The notes: generated by a model not told the origin, from the sequence alone. A stretch of DNA of 64,000 bases from Zoogloea sp. (GCA_016703645.1 JADJBR010000007.1:1572501-1636500), one strand, 5' to 3'. Numbered from the stretch's first letter, positions 7,539-20,230 are shown. Numbers and translations: made by a program.

Positions 7539-9257
7539 ATGCGTGCCTCCCAGTTCTTCCTCTCCACCCTCAAGGAAGCCCCGTCCGACGCCGAAGTCAT
7601 CAGTCACAAGCTCATGATGCGGGCGGGCCTGATCAAACGGCTCGCGGGTGGTATCTATACTTGGATGCCGCTTGGCCTCCGCGCCCTGCGCAAGGTAGAG
7701 GCGATCGTGAAGGAAGAGATGAACCGTGCCGGCGCCATCGAGTTGCTGATGCCCGCAGTCCAGCCCGCCGAACTCTGGCAGGAATCCGGACGCTGGGACT
7801 TTTACGGCCCTGAGCTGCTGCGCTTCAAGGACCGCCACGACCGTGACTTCGTGATCGGCCCGACCCACGAAGAAGTCATCACCGACGTCGTGCGTCGTGA
7901 CCTGAGGAGCTACCGGCAACTGCCCAAGCACTTCTACCAGGTGCAGATGAAGTTCCGTGACGAGATCCGGCCGCGCTTTGGCGTCATGCGCGGCCGTGAG
8001 TTCCTGATGAAAGACGGCTACTCCTTCCACAGCTCCTTCGAGGATCTGCAGCGGGAATACCGCAACATGTACGACACCTACCACCGCATCTTCAACCGCC
8101 TCGGTCTGAAGTTCCGCGCGGTGGCCGCAGACACCGGCTCTATCGGCGGCACGGGCTCCCATGAATTCCACGTCATCGCAGAAACCGGCGAGGACGACAT
8201 CGCCTACTGCCCCACATCCGACTACGCCGCCAACGTGGAACTGGCCGAAGCTCTGGCGCCCACCACTCCGCGTCCGGACGCGACCGCAGCCCTGACCAAG
8301 GTGCACACGCCGGGCGTCAAGACCATTGACGAGCTGGCAGCCTTCCTGAAGGTGCCGGCCACGAGCACCGTCAAGGCCATCGTCGTCGACGGTGACGACA
8401 GCACCGGCAACAAGCCGGTGCTGCTGCTCCTGCGTGGCGACCACGAACTGAACGAAGTAAAGGCCCAGAAGATCGCCGGTGTGAAGAATCCGCTGACCTT
8501 CGCCTCCCCTGCCGCCATTCTTGCCGCGTTTGGTGCCAACGCAGGCTCGCTCGGCCCCGTGGGCTTTGAGGGCCGCGTGGTGATGGACCGCAGCGTGGCC
8601 GCCATGGCCGACTTCGTTACCGGCGCCAACGAGGACGACCATCACTACACCGGCGTGAACATCGGGCGCGATTTCCCGGAGGCCGAAGTGGCCGATCTGC
8701 GCAATGTCGTGGCCGGCGATCCCTCACCTGATGGGCAGGGCACCCTTGAGATCTGTCGTGGCATTGAAGTCGGCCATATTTTCCAGCTCCGCACCAAGTA
8801 CGCTGAAGCCCTGAACTGCAAGTTCCTCAACGAGCAGGGCAAGGAACAGATCATGGAGATGGGCTGCTACGGAATCGGTGTATCGCGCATCCTGGGCGCC
8901 GCCATCGAACAAAACAACGACGCGCGCGGCATCATCTGGCCCGACGCCATCGCCCCGTTCCAGGTCGCCATTGTGCCCATGGGCTACGCCAAGTCGGATG
9001 CGGTGCGCGACGCAGCCAACGCCCTCTACACCGAGCTTGTTGCAGCGGGCATCGATGCCTTCCTCGACGACCGGGACGAACGCCCCGGTTCGCTGCTGGC
9101 CGACAATGAACTGATCGGCACGCCGCATCGCGTCGTCATTGGCGACCGCGGTCTGAAGGAAGGTGTGGTCGAGTATCAAGGGCGTCGCGACGCGGAAGCC
9201 ACCAAGCTGGCCCTCAACGAAGTGGCCAGCCTCGTCATCGGCAAGCTGAAGGGCTGA
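7539..9257 (+). CDS. proS: prolyl-tRNA synthetase
   Basis: ProS charges tRNA-Pro in the cytoplasm. The 572-residue length and the N-terminus [15 protein letters not shown] mark the bacterial-type enzyme. It has class II motifs (motif 2 in the region [20 protein letters not shown]), an inserted YbaK-like editing domain at about residues 230-385, and an anticodon-binding domain at the C-terminus. The ATG at 7539 fits the family start; the upstream in-frame ATG at 7494 would add 15 non-conserved residues. Three bases separate it from the transglycosylase gene. Confidence 0.97.
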   Translation: MRASQFFLSTLKEAPSDAEVISHKLMMRAGLIKRLAGGIYTWMPLGLRALRKVEAIVKEEMNRAGAIELLMPAVQPAELWQESGRWDFYGPELLRFKDRHDRDFVIGPTHEEVITDVVRRDLRSYRQLPKHFYQVQMKFRDEIRPRFGVMRGREFLMKDGYSFHSSFEDLQREYRNMYDTYHRIFNRLGLKFRAVAADTGSIGGTGSHEFHVIAETGEDDIAYCPTSDYAANVELAEALAPTTPRPDATAALTKVHTPGVKTIDELAAFLKVPATSTVKAIVVDGDDSTGNKPVLLLLRGDHELNEVKAQKIAGVKNPLTFASPAAILAAFGANAGSLGPVGFEGRVVMDRSVAAMADFVTGANEDDHHYTGVNIGRDFPEAEVADLRNVVAGDPSPDGQGTLEICRGIEVGHIFQLRTKYAEALNCKFLNEQGKEQIMEMGCYGIGVSRILGAAIEQNNDARGIIWPDAIAPFQVAIVPMGYAKSDAVRDAANALYTELVAAGIDAFLDDRDERPGSLLADNELIGTPHRVVIGDRGLKEGVVEYQGRRDAEATKLALNEVASLVIGKLKG

Positions 9258-9260
9258 CCC

Positions 9261-9890
9261 ATGGCTGCATTGAACCGCACCCTCGCCTCAAGCTTCCTTG
9301 CCCTGTCGCTGATGGGAGCAGGGGCGGGCGCATGGGCCGGCAATCAGCAATATCAGCCCCTCGCCGCCAGCGTGCAGGCAGCCCTGCACGCTGCGGTGGC
9401 GGATCAGGCGCCCCTTGATACGAGCTTCCAGCGTTCGGCGGAGCGGGCCCGCTGGCTCTCGGAGATGTCGCAACGCCTGGCGAGGCGCATTCCCGACGAA
9501 AGCTATCGCTCGGAACTCCTTCGTGCGGTGCACTACGAAGCCAGCCGGGCGGGTCTCGACCCACAGCTTGTCCTGGGACTGATCCAGGTGGAAAGCGGCT
9601 TCAAGAAGTATGCGGTGTCGTCGGTCGGTGCCCGTGGCTACATGCAGGTAATGCCCTTCTGGGCCCGTCTCATCGGCACCGAAGACACCAACCTCTTTCA
9701 CATGCGCACCAACCTGCGCTTCGGATGCACGATCCTGCGCCACTACCTTGACATCGAGAAGGGCGATCTCTTCCGGGCCCTCGGTCGTTACAACGGGAGC
9801 CTGGGCAAGGCCGAGTATCCGAACATGGTCCGTGCAGCCTGGGAACACAACTGGTCCTACCCAAGCTACCGACTGGCCCAGAACCCCTGA
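9261..9890 (+). CDS. lytic transglycosylase (Slt/MltE-like, GH23)
   Basis: This 209-residue protein cleaves the glycan strand of murein to 1,6-anhydro products. It has a cleavable signal peptide (ending near AWAGN), then the GH23 core. The catalytic glutamate is in QVESGFKKYAVSSVGARGYMQ-type motif parts (IQVESGF and GARGYMQVMP), followed by NLRFG and LGRYNGS. It sits 3 bases after proS, the usual betaproteobacterial arrangement, and is probably translated from the same mRNA. Confidence 0.92.
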   Translation: MAALNRTLASSFLALSLMGAGAGAWAGNQQYQPLAASVQAALHAAVADQAPLDTSFQRSAERARWLSEMSQRLARRIPDESYRSELLRAVHYEASRAGLDPQLVLGLIQVESGFKKYAVSSVGARGYMQVMPFWARLIGTEDTNLFHMRTNLRFGCTILRHYLDIEKGDLFRALGRYNGSLGKAEYPNMVRAAWEHNWSYPSYRLAQNP

Positions 9891-9910
9891 AACAAAGGCA
9901 TATGAACGAG

Positions 9911-9933
9911 ACGGGCGCCCAGCAGGCGCCCGT
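9911..9933. terminator. hairpin between converging genes
   Basis: ACGGGCGCC and GGCGCCCGT form a perfect 9-bp stem with a 5-base loop between the converging transglycosylase and mnmA genes. It lacks a long T tract, so termination is likely but not certain. Confidence 0.6.
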
Positions 9934-9954
9934 TCTGCATTCAAGATACCTGAA

Positions 9955-11067
9955 TCATCCCACGATGATCCCGCCACCCAGGCACACCCGGCTCTCGTAG
10001 ATCACCACACTCTGCCCCGGCGTCACCGCCCACTGGGGCTGGGCAAAGGCAATCTCCGCCCGCCCGCCCGCCAAGACATCAATCTCGCAGGGCGCATCCG
10101 GCGTGCGATAACGCGGCTTGGCGGTGTAAACCCAGTGGGTGCGCGGATCCTTCCCCGACACCCAGGACAGGTCGGCAGCAATCATCCGGTCCTTGAGCAA
10201 GGCCGGATGATCGTGCCCCTGCACAACGTAAAGCACATTGCTGGCCACGTCCTTGACTGCCGCATACCAGGCATCGTGATCCCCGGCGTCATCCTGGTTA
10301 CCCTTGATGCCACCAATCTGCAGGCCTTTGCGCTGACCGATGGTGTGGTGCATCAAGCCCTGGTGCTGACCAATGACCTTGTTGCCCTCCAGGGTTCGGA
10401 TCTCACCCGGCCTGGCGGGCAGGTAACGGGACAAGAACTCGCGGAAGGGCCGCTCGCCGATGAAACAGATGCCGGTGGAGTCCTTCTTGGCATGGACGTG
10501 CAAACCGGCCGCTTCGGCCATCTTGCGCACATCCCGCTTGTAGAGGTGACCAATGGGAAACAGGGTTCTGGAAAGCTGGGCCTGGTTCAGACGATACAGG
10601 AAGTAGCTCTGGTCCTTGGTCCCGTCCTCCGCTTTCAGTAGTTGGTATTCCGTCCGCCCATCGTTGGTCCATTCACGCACCTGCGCATAGTGGCCGGTAG
10701 CAATGTAGTCGGCACCAAGGGTCAGGGCGTGGTCCAGGAAGGCCTTGAACTTGATCTCGGAATTGCACAGGATGTCCGGATTCGGCGTACGCCCCGCCTC
10801 GTACTCCTGCAGGAAGTCGGCAAATACCCGATCCTTGTATTCCTTCGAAAAATTCACCACCTCCAGTTCGATACCCAGCACATCGGCCACCGATACGACA
10901 TCGACGAGATCTTCCCGGGTCGAACAATATTCGCTGTCGTCGTCATCCTCCCAGTTCTTCATGAACAGGCCGACCACGTCATAGCCCTGCTGCTTGAGCA
11001 GCAATGCCGCCACAGACGAATCCACCCCGCCGGACATGCCGACAACAACCTTCTGCTTACGAGACAT
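9955..11067 (-). CDS. mnmA: tRNA-specific 2-thiouridylase
   Basis: MnmA thiolates U34 of tRNA-Lys, -Glu and -Gln. The 370-residue protein starts with the PP-loop GMSGGVDSS (residues 9-17) and has the two catalytic cysteines in NPDILCN and STGICFIGE. The ATG at 11067 is preceded by GGAGAG; a longer frame upstream is not conserved. It overlaps the preceding hypothetical gene by 11 bases, so the two are probably translationally coupled in the order NudJ-like, hypothetical, mnmA. Confidence 0.96.
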   Translation of the reverse strand: MSRKQKVVVGMSGGVDSSVAALLLKQQGYDVVGLFMKNWEDDDDSEYCSTREDLVDVVSVADVLGIELEVVNFSKEYKDRVFADFLQEYEAGRTPNPDILCNSEIKFKAFLDHALTLGADYIATGHYAQVREWTNDGRTEYQLLKAEDGTKDQSYFLYRLNQAQLSRTLFPIGHLYKRDVRKMAEAAGLHVHAKKDSTGICFIGERPFREFLSRYLPARPGEIRTLEGNKVIGQHQGLMHHTIGQRKGLQIGGIKGNQDDAGDHDAWYAAVKDVASNVLYVVQGHDHPALLKDRMIAADLSWVSGKDPRTHWVYTAKPRYRTPDAPCEIDVLAGGRAEIAFAQPQWAVTPGQSVVIYESRVCLGGGIIVG

Positions 11068-11617
11068 TCGGTCCCTCTCCATCCAGCCAATCTTCCAGGG
11101 GCAACACCACGGCTGGATCGCCATGCTCCCCGAACCACGTATCCACCACAAATCGCGCCCCCGCGTCGGGCGCCTCACCATTGGTCTCGCGAATCACTGC
11201 CGAGAAATGCTGGGTCACCAGCCAGCGCACCCGACGCTGGATCGGCTCCACCGCATGGAAACGCATCATCCTGCGGCCTTCCATCATTCTCAGGAAACCG
11301 GAAGTCGTCTCGGCATGATCAATGCAATCCATCATTCCATGGACTCCGTCATCGAGGAAGTCCCCAGGGCGATCTGCGTGGATCGGCGACTGCTCACCGG
11401 CCCACAGGTACAACTGGCCGACCACCAGTGACAGGATCGCCCGTTCGGCCACCGGCGTGTCCGCCAACCCCAGCCGCCGCCCAAGCTCGGTGAGCCTGGT
11501 TTCCGAAAAAGACACCTCCTGCCGAGCCACGCAGCCGTAGTTGAAACAGACTGTGGCCCGCTCATCCGCCAGAACAATGCCCGCCCACAGCAAGGCGGCG
11601 GCGGCAACTGACTTCAT
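11057..11617 (-). CDS. conserved exported hypothetical protein
   Basis: The 186-residue product has a short signal peptide ([17 protein letters not shown]), so it is likely periplasmic. The body has two cysteines close together (CFNYGC) and later [18 protein letters not shown] do not assign it to a named family, although similar proteins beside mnmA are known in betaproteobacteria. It starts within the stop codon of the Nudix gene (ATGA overlap) and overlaps mnmA, so it is firmly part of this operon. Function is unknown. Confidence 0.8.
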   Translation of the reverse strand: MKSVAAAALLWAGIVLADERATVCFNYGCVARQEVSFSETRLTELGRRLGLADTPVAERAILSLVVGQLYLWAGEQSPIHADRPGDFLDDGVHGMMDCIDHAETTSGFLRMMEGRRMMRFHAVEPIQRRVRWLVTQHFSAVIRETNGEAPDAGARFVVDTWFGEHGDPAVVLPLEDWLDGEGPNVS

Positions 11618-12069
11618 GATGCGTCGTAGTGGCGGATCAGTTCCAGCGGATACCTGCACCCGGCAAGGTAATCCTCGCAACACTGCAGGATCAGCGGGCT
11701 GCGATGACGCTCCCGCGTCGCCTTGATCTCGTCAAGCGTCATCCACACCGCGCGCACGATACCGGCATCCAGCGAACGCTCCGGCTCGAAACCGCACAGC
11801 TCACCACCAAAGGCAAAACGCAGGTAGGTCACATCACCGACCGGCCGCGGCCACTGATATATGCCGACCAGAAACGAAGGGCGGAACCCATGGGCCGTTT
11901 CCTCCAGCGCTTCGCGGGATGCAGCCGCAACCAGCGACTCCCCTTGCTCCAGGTGGCCAGCGGGCTGATTGAAGCGCAAGCCGTCCTCGGTCTCTTCCTC
12001 CACCAACAGAAAGCGTCCCTCGCGCTCCACCACGGCCGCCACAGTGACATTCGGTTTCCAGCTTCTCAT
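11614..12069 (-). CDS. Nudix hydrolase, NudJ-like
   Basis: NudJ is a Nudix phosphatase active on thiamine pyrophosphate precursors and some nucleotides. The 151-residue protein matches its pattern: start PNVTVAAVV, FNQPAGHLE leading into the Nudix box (residues ~38-60, GHLEQGES...REALEETA), then YPLELI near the C-terminus. In E. coli nudJ lies next to mnmA, and the same linkage is seen here with one gene between. Substrate is inferred from resemblance. Confidence 0.9.
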   Translation of the reverse strand: MRSWKPNVTVAAVVEREGRFLLVEEETEDGLRFNQPAGHLEQGESLVAAASREALEETAHGFRPSFLVGIYQWPRPVGDVTYLRFAFGGELCGFEPERSLDAGIVRAVWMTLDEIKATRERHRSPLILQCCEDYLAGCRYPLELIRHYDAS

Positions 12070-12185
12070 GGCGATCCCGCAGACAAAGATCGTATTTTAC
12101 CCCCTTCCGAGCGACGGTCCGCAGCCGCCCGGAATGAGCTAGAATCGGGGGTTTGAATTCACTGTTTCAGCTGGAGATACCCATA

Positions 12186-13106
12186 ATGTCAATGGCAGAC
12201 CGCGACGGTTTCATCTGGTTCGACGGCAAACTCGTGCCGTGGCGTGAAGCAACCACCCACGTGCTCACCCACTCGCTCCACTATGGCCTGTCCGTATTCG
12301 AGGGCGTCCGTGCGTACAACACCGTCAAGGGCACGGCGATCTTCCGCCTCGCCGAGCACACCCAGCGCCTGCTCAACTCCGGCAAGATCTACATGATGAA
12401 CATTCCTTACACCAAGGAAGTCCTCATGGAAGCTCAGCGGGAGGTCGTTCGCGTCAACAAGCTCGAAAGCTGCTACCTCCGTCCGATCGCCTTCTACGGC
12501 TCCGAAAAGATGGGCATTTCCACCAAGGGTGCGACGGTGCACGTGGCCATTGCCGCGTGGCCGTGGGGTGCCTACCTGGGTGAAGATGGCCTGCAGCGTG
12601 GCATCCGGGTAAAGACGTCATCCTTCGCCCGCCATCACGTCAACGTCACGATGCCCCGTGCCAAGCTGGCCTCCACCTACGCCAACTCCATCCTGGCCAA
12701 CCTGGAAGCCACCGACGCCGGCTATGACGAAGCCCTGCTCCTCGACACCAACGGCTTTGTGGCCGAAGGCGCCGGCGAAAACCTTTTCGTGATCAAGGAT
12801 GGCGCCATCTACGAACCCGAGATCGCCTCGGCCCTCACGGGCATCACCCGCAGCTCCATGATCCAGGTTGCCAAGGAGTTCGGCCTGGACGTGATCTCCA
12901 AGCGCATCACCCGAGACGACATCTACATCGCCGACGAAGCCTTCTTCACGGGCACCGCCGCCGAGGTCACGCCGATTCGTGAGCTTGATGGACGTGTGAT
13001 TGGTGAAGGCCACCGTGGTCCGATCACCGAGAAACTGCAATCCCGCTTCTTCGAGATCGTGAACGGCAAGGCACCTGAATACGAACACTGGCTGTCATTC
13101 ATCTAA
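12186..13106 (+). CDS. ilvE: branched-chain amino acid aminotransferase
   Basis: IlvE is a PLP enzyme that transaminates the keto acids of leucine, isoleucine and valine. The 306-residue protein has the class IV aminotransferase pattern: THSLHYGLSVFEGVRAY at the start, the lysine in PRAKLASTYANS, and the signature EGAGENLFVI. The ATG at 12186 is preceded by TGGAGA; the longer frame adds non-conserved residues. It is followed by a zinc-finger protein gene 17 bases downstream. Confidence 0.95.
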   Translation: MSMADRDGFIWFDGKLVPWREATTHVLTHSLHYGLSVFEGVRAYNTVKGTAIFRLAEHTQRLLNSGKIYMMNIPYTKEVLMEAQREVVRVNKLESCYLRPIAFYGSEKMGISTKGATVHVAIAAWPWGAYLGEDGLQRGIRVKTSSFARHHVNVTMPRAKLASTYANSILANLEATDAGYDEALLLDTNGFVAEGAGENLFVIKDGAIYEPEIASALTGITRSSMIQVAKEFGLDVISKRITRDDIYIADEAFFTGTAAEVTPIRELDGRVIGEGHRGPITEKLQSRFFEIVNGKAPEYEHWLSFI

Positions 13107-13123
13107 GATCCCAGGAGAGATCC

Positions 13124-13324
13124 ATGCCCGAGAATCAGGACAAGACCAAGCCGATCACAGTCACCGCCAAGGAGCTCCCGCTCCACTGCCCGATGCCCGA
13201 CACCCCCCTGTGGGCGCGGCATCCTCGCGTTTTCCTGGACGTGACCGCCGAAGGCAAGGTTACCTGCCCCTACTGTGGAGCCCAATACGTCTTCTCCGGC
13301 GAACTGCCCAAGGGACATCACTGA
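13124..13324 (+). CDS. zinc-finger domain protein (CHCC type)
   Basis: This is a 66-residue protein. Its C-terminal half resembles the CHCC zinc finger of the NDUFS6-like family: HPRVFLDV, then CPYCGAQYVF, with a histidine and three cysteines as likely metal ligands. Small stand-alone members next to ilvE are typical of betaproteobacteria. An AGGAGAG ribosome binding site precedes the ATG. Its role is not established. Confidence 0.88.
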   Translation: MPENQDKTKPITVTAKELPLHCPMPDTPLWARHPRVFLDVTAEGKVTCPYCGAQYVFSGELPKGHH

Positions 13325-13347
13325 GCTTTCGTACAGGCTTCGGCCAG

Positions 13348-13371
13348 CACGGGGGCGGAAACGCCCCCGTG
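13348..13371. terminator. GC-rich hairpin, possible terminator
   Basis: CACGGGGGCG and CGCCCCCGTG form a perfect 10-bp stem closed by a GAAA tetraloop, just after the zinc-finger gene. There is no T tract, so it may instead protect the 3' end of the ilvE transcript. Confidence 0.5.
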
Positions 13372-13404
13372 TCACGTCAAGACGTCCACCCTGGAGCCCG
13401 CCGC

Positions 13405-13836
13405 ATGAGCAGTCCTATCTTCACCACCCCTGACGAGGTCGAAGCGGCCTTCTACGCGGCCCTCGCCCACGCGGATCTCGACCGCATGATGGCGATCTGG
13501 TCCGAAGATGACGAGGTTGTCTGCGTTCATCCGGGCAGCATCCGCCTGATCGGACTGGTTGCCATTCGCGAGTCCTGGCGCCAGTTGTTTGCCAGCGGAG
13601 CCCGCATCACCGTCAGTGCCACCCACCCGGTACGCTGGTCCAACCTGATGACCGCCGTCCATACGGTGCACCAGCACGTGCACGTGGAAGGAGACGACCG
13701 CCTCCACCCACCCATCATCGCCACCAACGTCTTCGCCCGTGGAGCCCTCGGCTGGAAGATGGTGATGCATCATGCCTCCCCCGCCCCCGACATGGATAAC
13801 CTGCACAGCAACGACAGCCCGCACATCATCCATTGA
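13405..13836 (+). CDS. SnoaL/NTF2-like protein
   Basis: The 143-residue protein has the pattern of the SnoaL_3-like group: EVEAAFYAALAHADLDRMMAIW, then CVHPG, IRESWRQLFASG and TNVFARG. The fold is a small cone that binds ligands, but no catalytic residue can be named. The ATG follows CTGGAG. Its stop overlaps the TTG start of the next gene, implying coupling with the hydrolase. Confidence 0.82.
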   Translation: MSSPIFTTPDEVEAAFYAALAHADLDRMMAIWSEDDEVVCVHPGSIRLIGLVAIRESWRQLFASGARITVSATHPVRWSNLMTAVHTVHQHVHVEGDDRLHPPIIATNVFARGALGWKMVMHHASPAPDMDNLHSNDSPHIIH

Positions 13837-14804
13837 CGCCGTCGCTCACGCGCTATAGCGCCCCTCTCTGGCTTCCCGGTGGCCACGCCCAGACCATCTG
13901 GCCACTTCTGCGCACGGGGCCTCTCCCCGATTACCGGCGCGAACGCTGGGACACCCCCGACGGCGACTTCATCGATCTGGACTGGCTCCCCCATCGTCCT
14001 GGCGCCCCCCTTGTCGTCCTCTTTCATGGACTCGAAGGTTCAAGTCACTCCCCCTATGCCCGCAGCTTCATGCGGCGGCTCGAGAGCACTGGCTGGAATG
14101 GCGTCGTGCCCCACTTCCGTGGCTGCTCCGGCGAACCAAACAGACTGCCCCGGGCATACCGCTCAGGCGATGCGGAAGAGATTGGCTGGATACTGGCGCG
14201 CCTCGCCTGCCTGCACCCAACAGCCCCCCGCTTTGCAGCCGGCGTATCCCTGGGCGGCAATGCCCTGCTTCTCTGGCTGGGAACCCGAGGACGCGATGCC
14301 TGCCGGACTATCGACGCTGCGGCTGCCATCTGCCCTCCCGTCGATCTGAGCGCTGCCGGCCATAGCCTTGGACGAGGTTTCAATCGCGTCTACACCCGCC
14401 ACTTTCTGCGCACTCTTAAACACAACGCCGCCGCCAAACTGCGCCAGCACCCCGGCCTTTTCGACCTCGAAAACATGCTTCGCACCACGAACCTGTATGA
14501 GTTCGACAATCTGGTGACGGCACCGCTGCACGGCTTTCGCAATACGGACGACTACTGGCATCGCGCATCCAGCAAACCCCACCTGAAAGGTATCTGCGTC
14601 CCCACCCTGGTGCTCAATCCTCTCAACGACCCTTTCCTTCCTCCGAGCTTCCTGCCCGATCACCTGGACGTCTCCGCCTCAGTCACCCTTGAGCAGCCTG
14701 CAGAAGGTGGCCATGTGGGCTTCGTATCAGGCGGATGGCCAGGAAATCTCAACTGGCTCCCCCGACGCCTGGTGCACTTTTTCACGATCAGCCACAATTC
14801 CTGA
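13833..14804 (+). CDS. alpha/beta hydrolase, YheT-like
   Basis: This 323-residue protein belongs to the COG0429 group of hydrolases. It shows the typical start YSAPLWLPGGHAQTIWP, the oxyanion region LFHGLEGSSHS, the nucleophile elbow AGVSLGGNALL and a late HVGF with the catalytic histidine. The start appears to be TTG at 13833, four bases inside the previous gene; no better start is available that keeps the conserved N-terminus. Natural substrate is unknown. Confidence 0.88.
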   Translation: MTPSLTRYSAPLWLPGGHAQTIWPLLRTGPLPDYRRERWDTPDGDFIDLDWLPHRPGAPLVVLFHGLEGSSHSPYARSFMRRLESTGWNGVVPHFRGCSGEPNRLPRAYRSGDAEEIGWILARLACLHPTAPRFAAGVSLGGNALLLWLGTRGRDACRTIDAAAAICPPVDLSAAGHSLGRGFNRVYTRHFLRTLKHNAAAKLRQHPGLFDLENMLRTTNLYEFDNLVTAPLHGFRNTDDYWHRASSKPHLKGICVPTLVLNPLNDPFLPPSFLPDHLDVSASVTLEQPAEGGHVGFVSGGWPGNLNWLPRRLVHFFTISHNS

Positions 14805-14886
14805 CGCACAAGCTTCCCGGGCGCCGAGGTGTCATGGTGCACCGCGTATAATCCAAGGCTCATTTCCCAATACCGGAGCCTCCAGC

Positions 14887-16269
14887 ATGTTTGTCCCCGC
14901 CCCCGAGATCTTCAAGGCCTATGACATTCGTGGCATCGTCGACAAGACACTGACCGCCGAAGCCGTCCGAGCCATCGGCCATGCCCTCGGTTCGGAAGCC
15001 GTCGCGCGTGGCCAGAAGGCCATCGCCGTCGGCCGGGACGGTCGTCTTTCCGGGCCCGAATTGGCCGGCGCCCTGTCCGACGGCATTCGTGCCGCTGGCG
15101 TGGACGTGGTGGACGTGGGCTGCGTGCCCACCCCCCTGACCTACTTTGCGGCTTATGAGCTGGGCACGAACTCCTGTGTCTCCGTCACCGGCAGCCACAA
15201 CCCCCCCGATTACAACGGCCTGAAGATGGTCCTCGGTGGTCAGACCCTGTTCGGCGAACTGATCCAGGCCCTGCGGCAGCGCATCATCGATGGCAACCTG
15301 GTCAATGCCGCCGTCCCGGGCAAGCTCACCCAGGCCGATGTGGTTCCCGCCTACGTAGAAAAGATCATCGGTGACGTGAAGCTCTCCCGCCCGATGAAGA
15401 TCGTCATGGACTGCGGCAACGGCGTTGCCGGCGCAGTGGCACCGGAACTCTTCAAGCGCCTCGGCTGCGAACTGGTCGAACTGTTCTGCGAAGTGGATGG
15501 CAACTTCCCCAACCACCACCCGGACCCGTCGAAACCGGAAAACCTGGCCGACGTGATCCGCGCCCTGAAGGAAACGGACGCCGAGATCGGCCTGGCCTTC
15601 GACGGAGATGGTGACCGCCTGGGCGTAGTGACCAAGGACGGCGAGATCATCTTCCCCGACCGCCAGCTAATGCTGTTTGCCGAAGACGTGCTCACCCGCG
15701 TGCCGGGCGGCGAGATCATCTACGACGTCAAATGCACCCGCAACCTGGCGGGCTGGATCAAGGATCGCGGTGGCAAGCCCACCATGTGGAATACCGGCCA
15801 CGCCCTGGTCAAGGCCAAACTCAAGGAAACCGGCGCCCCCCTGGCCGGCGAGATGAGCGGCCATGTCTTCTTCAAGGAGCGCTGGTACGGCTTTGACGAC
15901 GGCCTTTACACCGGCGTCCGCCTCCTCGAGATCGTGTCCCGTCAACCGGACGCCAATCCGGTCCTCAAGGGCTTGCCCGACGCCATCAGCACGCCGGAAC
16001 TGAACATCAAGATGAACGAAGGCGAACCCTTCGCTCTGGTGGACAAGCTCAAGGCGGAGGCAAGCTTCGAAGGCGCCGAGAGCATGCTCACCATCGACGG
16101 TGTTCGCGTCGAGTACGCCGACGGCTTTGGCCTGGCCCGCCCGTCCAACACCACCCCGGTGGTGGTGCTGCGCTTCGAAGCGGATACCCGGGAGGCCATC
16201 GAGCGCATCCAGGCCGACTTCCGCCGTGCCATCGAAGGCGTTTGGCCGGGCATTCAGCTGCCTTTCTGA
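14887..16269 (+). CDS. phosphomannomutase/phosphoglucomutase
   Basis: This 460-residue enzyme interconverts hexose 1- and 6-phosphates for surface sugar synthesis, like AlgC. It starts FKAYDIRG, has the phosphoserine at about residue 103 in VTGSHNPPDYNG, the magnesium loop FDGDGDRLG, the sugar-binding GEMSGHVFFKE, and the phosphate-binding RPSNTTP near the end. A TATAAT-like box lies ~40 bases upstream (GCGTATAATCC). A strong terminator follows. manB, algC and pgm cannot be separated from sequence alone. Confidence 0.94.
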   Translation: MFVPAPEIFKAYDIRGIVDKTLTAEAVRAIGHALGSEAVARGQKAIAVGRDGRLSGPELAGALSDGIRAAGVDVVDVGCVPTPLTYFAAYELGTNSCVSVTGSHNPPDYNGLKMVLGGQTLFGELIQALRQRIIDGNLVNAAVPGKLTQADVVPAYVEKIIGDVKLSRPMKIVMDCGNGVAGAVAPELFKRLGCELVELFCEVDGNFPNHHPDPSKPENLADVIRALKETDAEIGLAFDGDGDRLGVVTKDGEIIFPDRQLMLFAEDVLTRVPGGEIIYDVKCTRNLAGWIKDRGGKPTMWNTGHALVKAKLKETGAPLAGEMSGHVFFKERWYGFDDGLYTGVRLLEIVSRQPDANPVLKGLPDAISTPELNIKMNEGEPFALVDKLKAEASFEGAESMLTIDGVRVEYADGFGLARPSNTTPVVVLRFEADTREAIERIQADFRRAIEGVWPGIQLPF

Positions 16270-16295
16270 CACCCTGGCGACAGGTGTGAAGAACC

Positions 16296-16325
16296 AAAAG
16301 GGCCACCCAATCGGGTGGCCCTTTT
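16296..16325. terminator. bidirectional intrinsic terminator
   Basis: A 13-bp perfect stem with an A tract on one side, a T tract on the other and a 4-base loop lies between the converging phosphomannomutase and Nudix genes. Confidence 0.92.
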
Positions 16326-16347
16326 TGCATGAATTGCTCGGAACCGG

Positions 16348-16899
16348 CTACAGGTCAGCGTGGGCGAACAGATTTCCTTCGACGATCTCCGGCAGCACCA
16401 TCCCCCGGGACAGCATCCAGTCGCGCACTGCCTGCCCTGTGGCCTGGGGCCACGGGCGCAATCTATCAGGGGCAATCAATCGAAACTCGGCCAGCTCTTC
16501 ATTCAGCACGATGTCGCCCCGCGCCTGCACGTGGTAGCCGAGCAGCAGCTCATTCTTGCGCAGGAAGGGATAGGCACCGAGAAGCCGCACTGACACGGCG
16601 TCAAGATTGACCTCTTCCTTCACCTCACGGGCCACCGCATCTTCCGGCGACTCACCCTTCTCCAGAAAACCGGTGACCAGCGCAAACATCCGCTCCGGCC
16701 AGGCATGATTGCGGGCGAGCAGGATTGCGCCATCCCTGTCCACGCACTCGATCACTGCGGCAACGACAGGCAAGGGGTTATCCCAGCGCACGAAACCACA
16801 GGCTGGCGTGTAGCAGGCCTGTCGCTCAGCGCCGGCCACATGCCCCCATTCAAGGGGGCTGCCGCACTGGGGGCAGAAACGCCAGGACGCTTGGCTCAT
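16348..16899 (-). CDS. Nudix hydrolase with zinc ribbon (NADH pyrophosphatase-like)
   Basis: The 183-residue protein starts with a four-cysteine zinc ribbon (CPQCG, then CYTPACG) and continues with a Nudix domain whose box is GFLEKGES...REVKEEV. This layout is that of short NudC-like enzymes, which hydrolyse NADH or decap NAD-RNA. The N-terminal NudC domain is absent and the SQPWPFPxS signature is not obvious, so substrate is open. It follows alaS by 7 bases on the same strand. Confidence 0.88.
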   Translation of the reverse strand: MSQASWRFCPQCGSPLEWGHVAGAERQACYTPACGFVRWDNPLPVVAAVIECVDRDGAILLARNHAWPERMFALVTGFLEKGESPEDAVAREVKEEVNLDAVSVRLLGAYPFLRKNELLLGYHVQARGDIVLNEELAEFRLIAPDRLRPWPQATGQAVRDWMLSRGMVLPEIVEGNLFAHADL

Positions 16900-16906
16900 C
16901 ACACCC

Positions 16907-19531
<2,625 letters not shown>

Positions 19532-19678
19532 CGGCGTTGGGTCTCCGGGTGTCTCGGACAGCGACGGTCGGGGAAAGGTCAGGTTTGAGAGCCCGAAATT
19601 GTAGCATCCCTCCCCGCCTCGCCCGGCTGGCTATAATCGCCCCTCCAATAACATCAACTCCACCAGGAGACAGCAAAC

Positions 19679-20230
19679 ATGGGCCACCGCCTTTCCAAGA
19701 TCTACACCCGCACCGGTGATGCCGGCACCACCGGCCTCGGCAATGGCAACCGGGTCTCCAAGAACAGCCTGCGCATCCACACCCTCGGCGAGGTGGACGA
19801 AGCCAACGCAGCCATCGGCATCCTGCTCTGTGAAGAGCTGCCGGAAGACGTGCGCGCCCTGCTCACCAACGTACAGCACGACCTCTTCGACCTGGGCGGC
19901 GAAGTGTGCATTCCGGGCATGGAGATGATCACCGCCAAACAGGTGCAATATCTCGAGGACGAGCTGGATCGGCTGAATGACGATCTGGAGCCCCTGAAGG
20001 ACTTCATCCTCCCAGGTGGTACGCGCGCCGCAGCCTTGAGTCATCAAGCCCGCACGGTCTGCCGGCGGGCCGAGCGGATGATCGTCGCCCTGGCCCAGGA
20101 GGAAGCGGTGAATGACGCACCTCGCCAGTACCTGAACCGACTCTCCGACCTGCTTTTCGTGCTCGGCCGGGTGCTCAACCGGGCCGGTGGCCGTGGCGAC
20201 GTGCTGTGGCAGAAAAGGAAGAACGCCTGA
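19679..20230 (+). CDS. cob(I)alamin adenosyltransferase, PduO type
   Basis: This enzyme transfers the adenosyl group of ATP to cob(I)alamin, forming coenzyme B12. The 183-residue protein has the PduO-type ATP site KIYTRTGDAGTTGL at the start and the later CRRAERM and YLNRLSDLLFVLGR segments. The ATG follows CAGGAGA. It is monocistronic, ending in an intrinsic terminator. Confidence 0.95.
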   Translation: MGHRLSKIYTRTGDAGTTGLGNGNRVSKNSLRIHTLGEVDEANAAIGILLCEELPEDVRALLTNVQHDLFDLGGEVCIPGMEMITAKQVQYLEDELDRLNDDLEPLKDFILPGGTRAAALSHQARTVCRRAERMIVALAQEEAVNDAPRQYLNRLSDLLFVLGRVLNRAGGRGDVLWQKRKNA

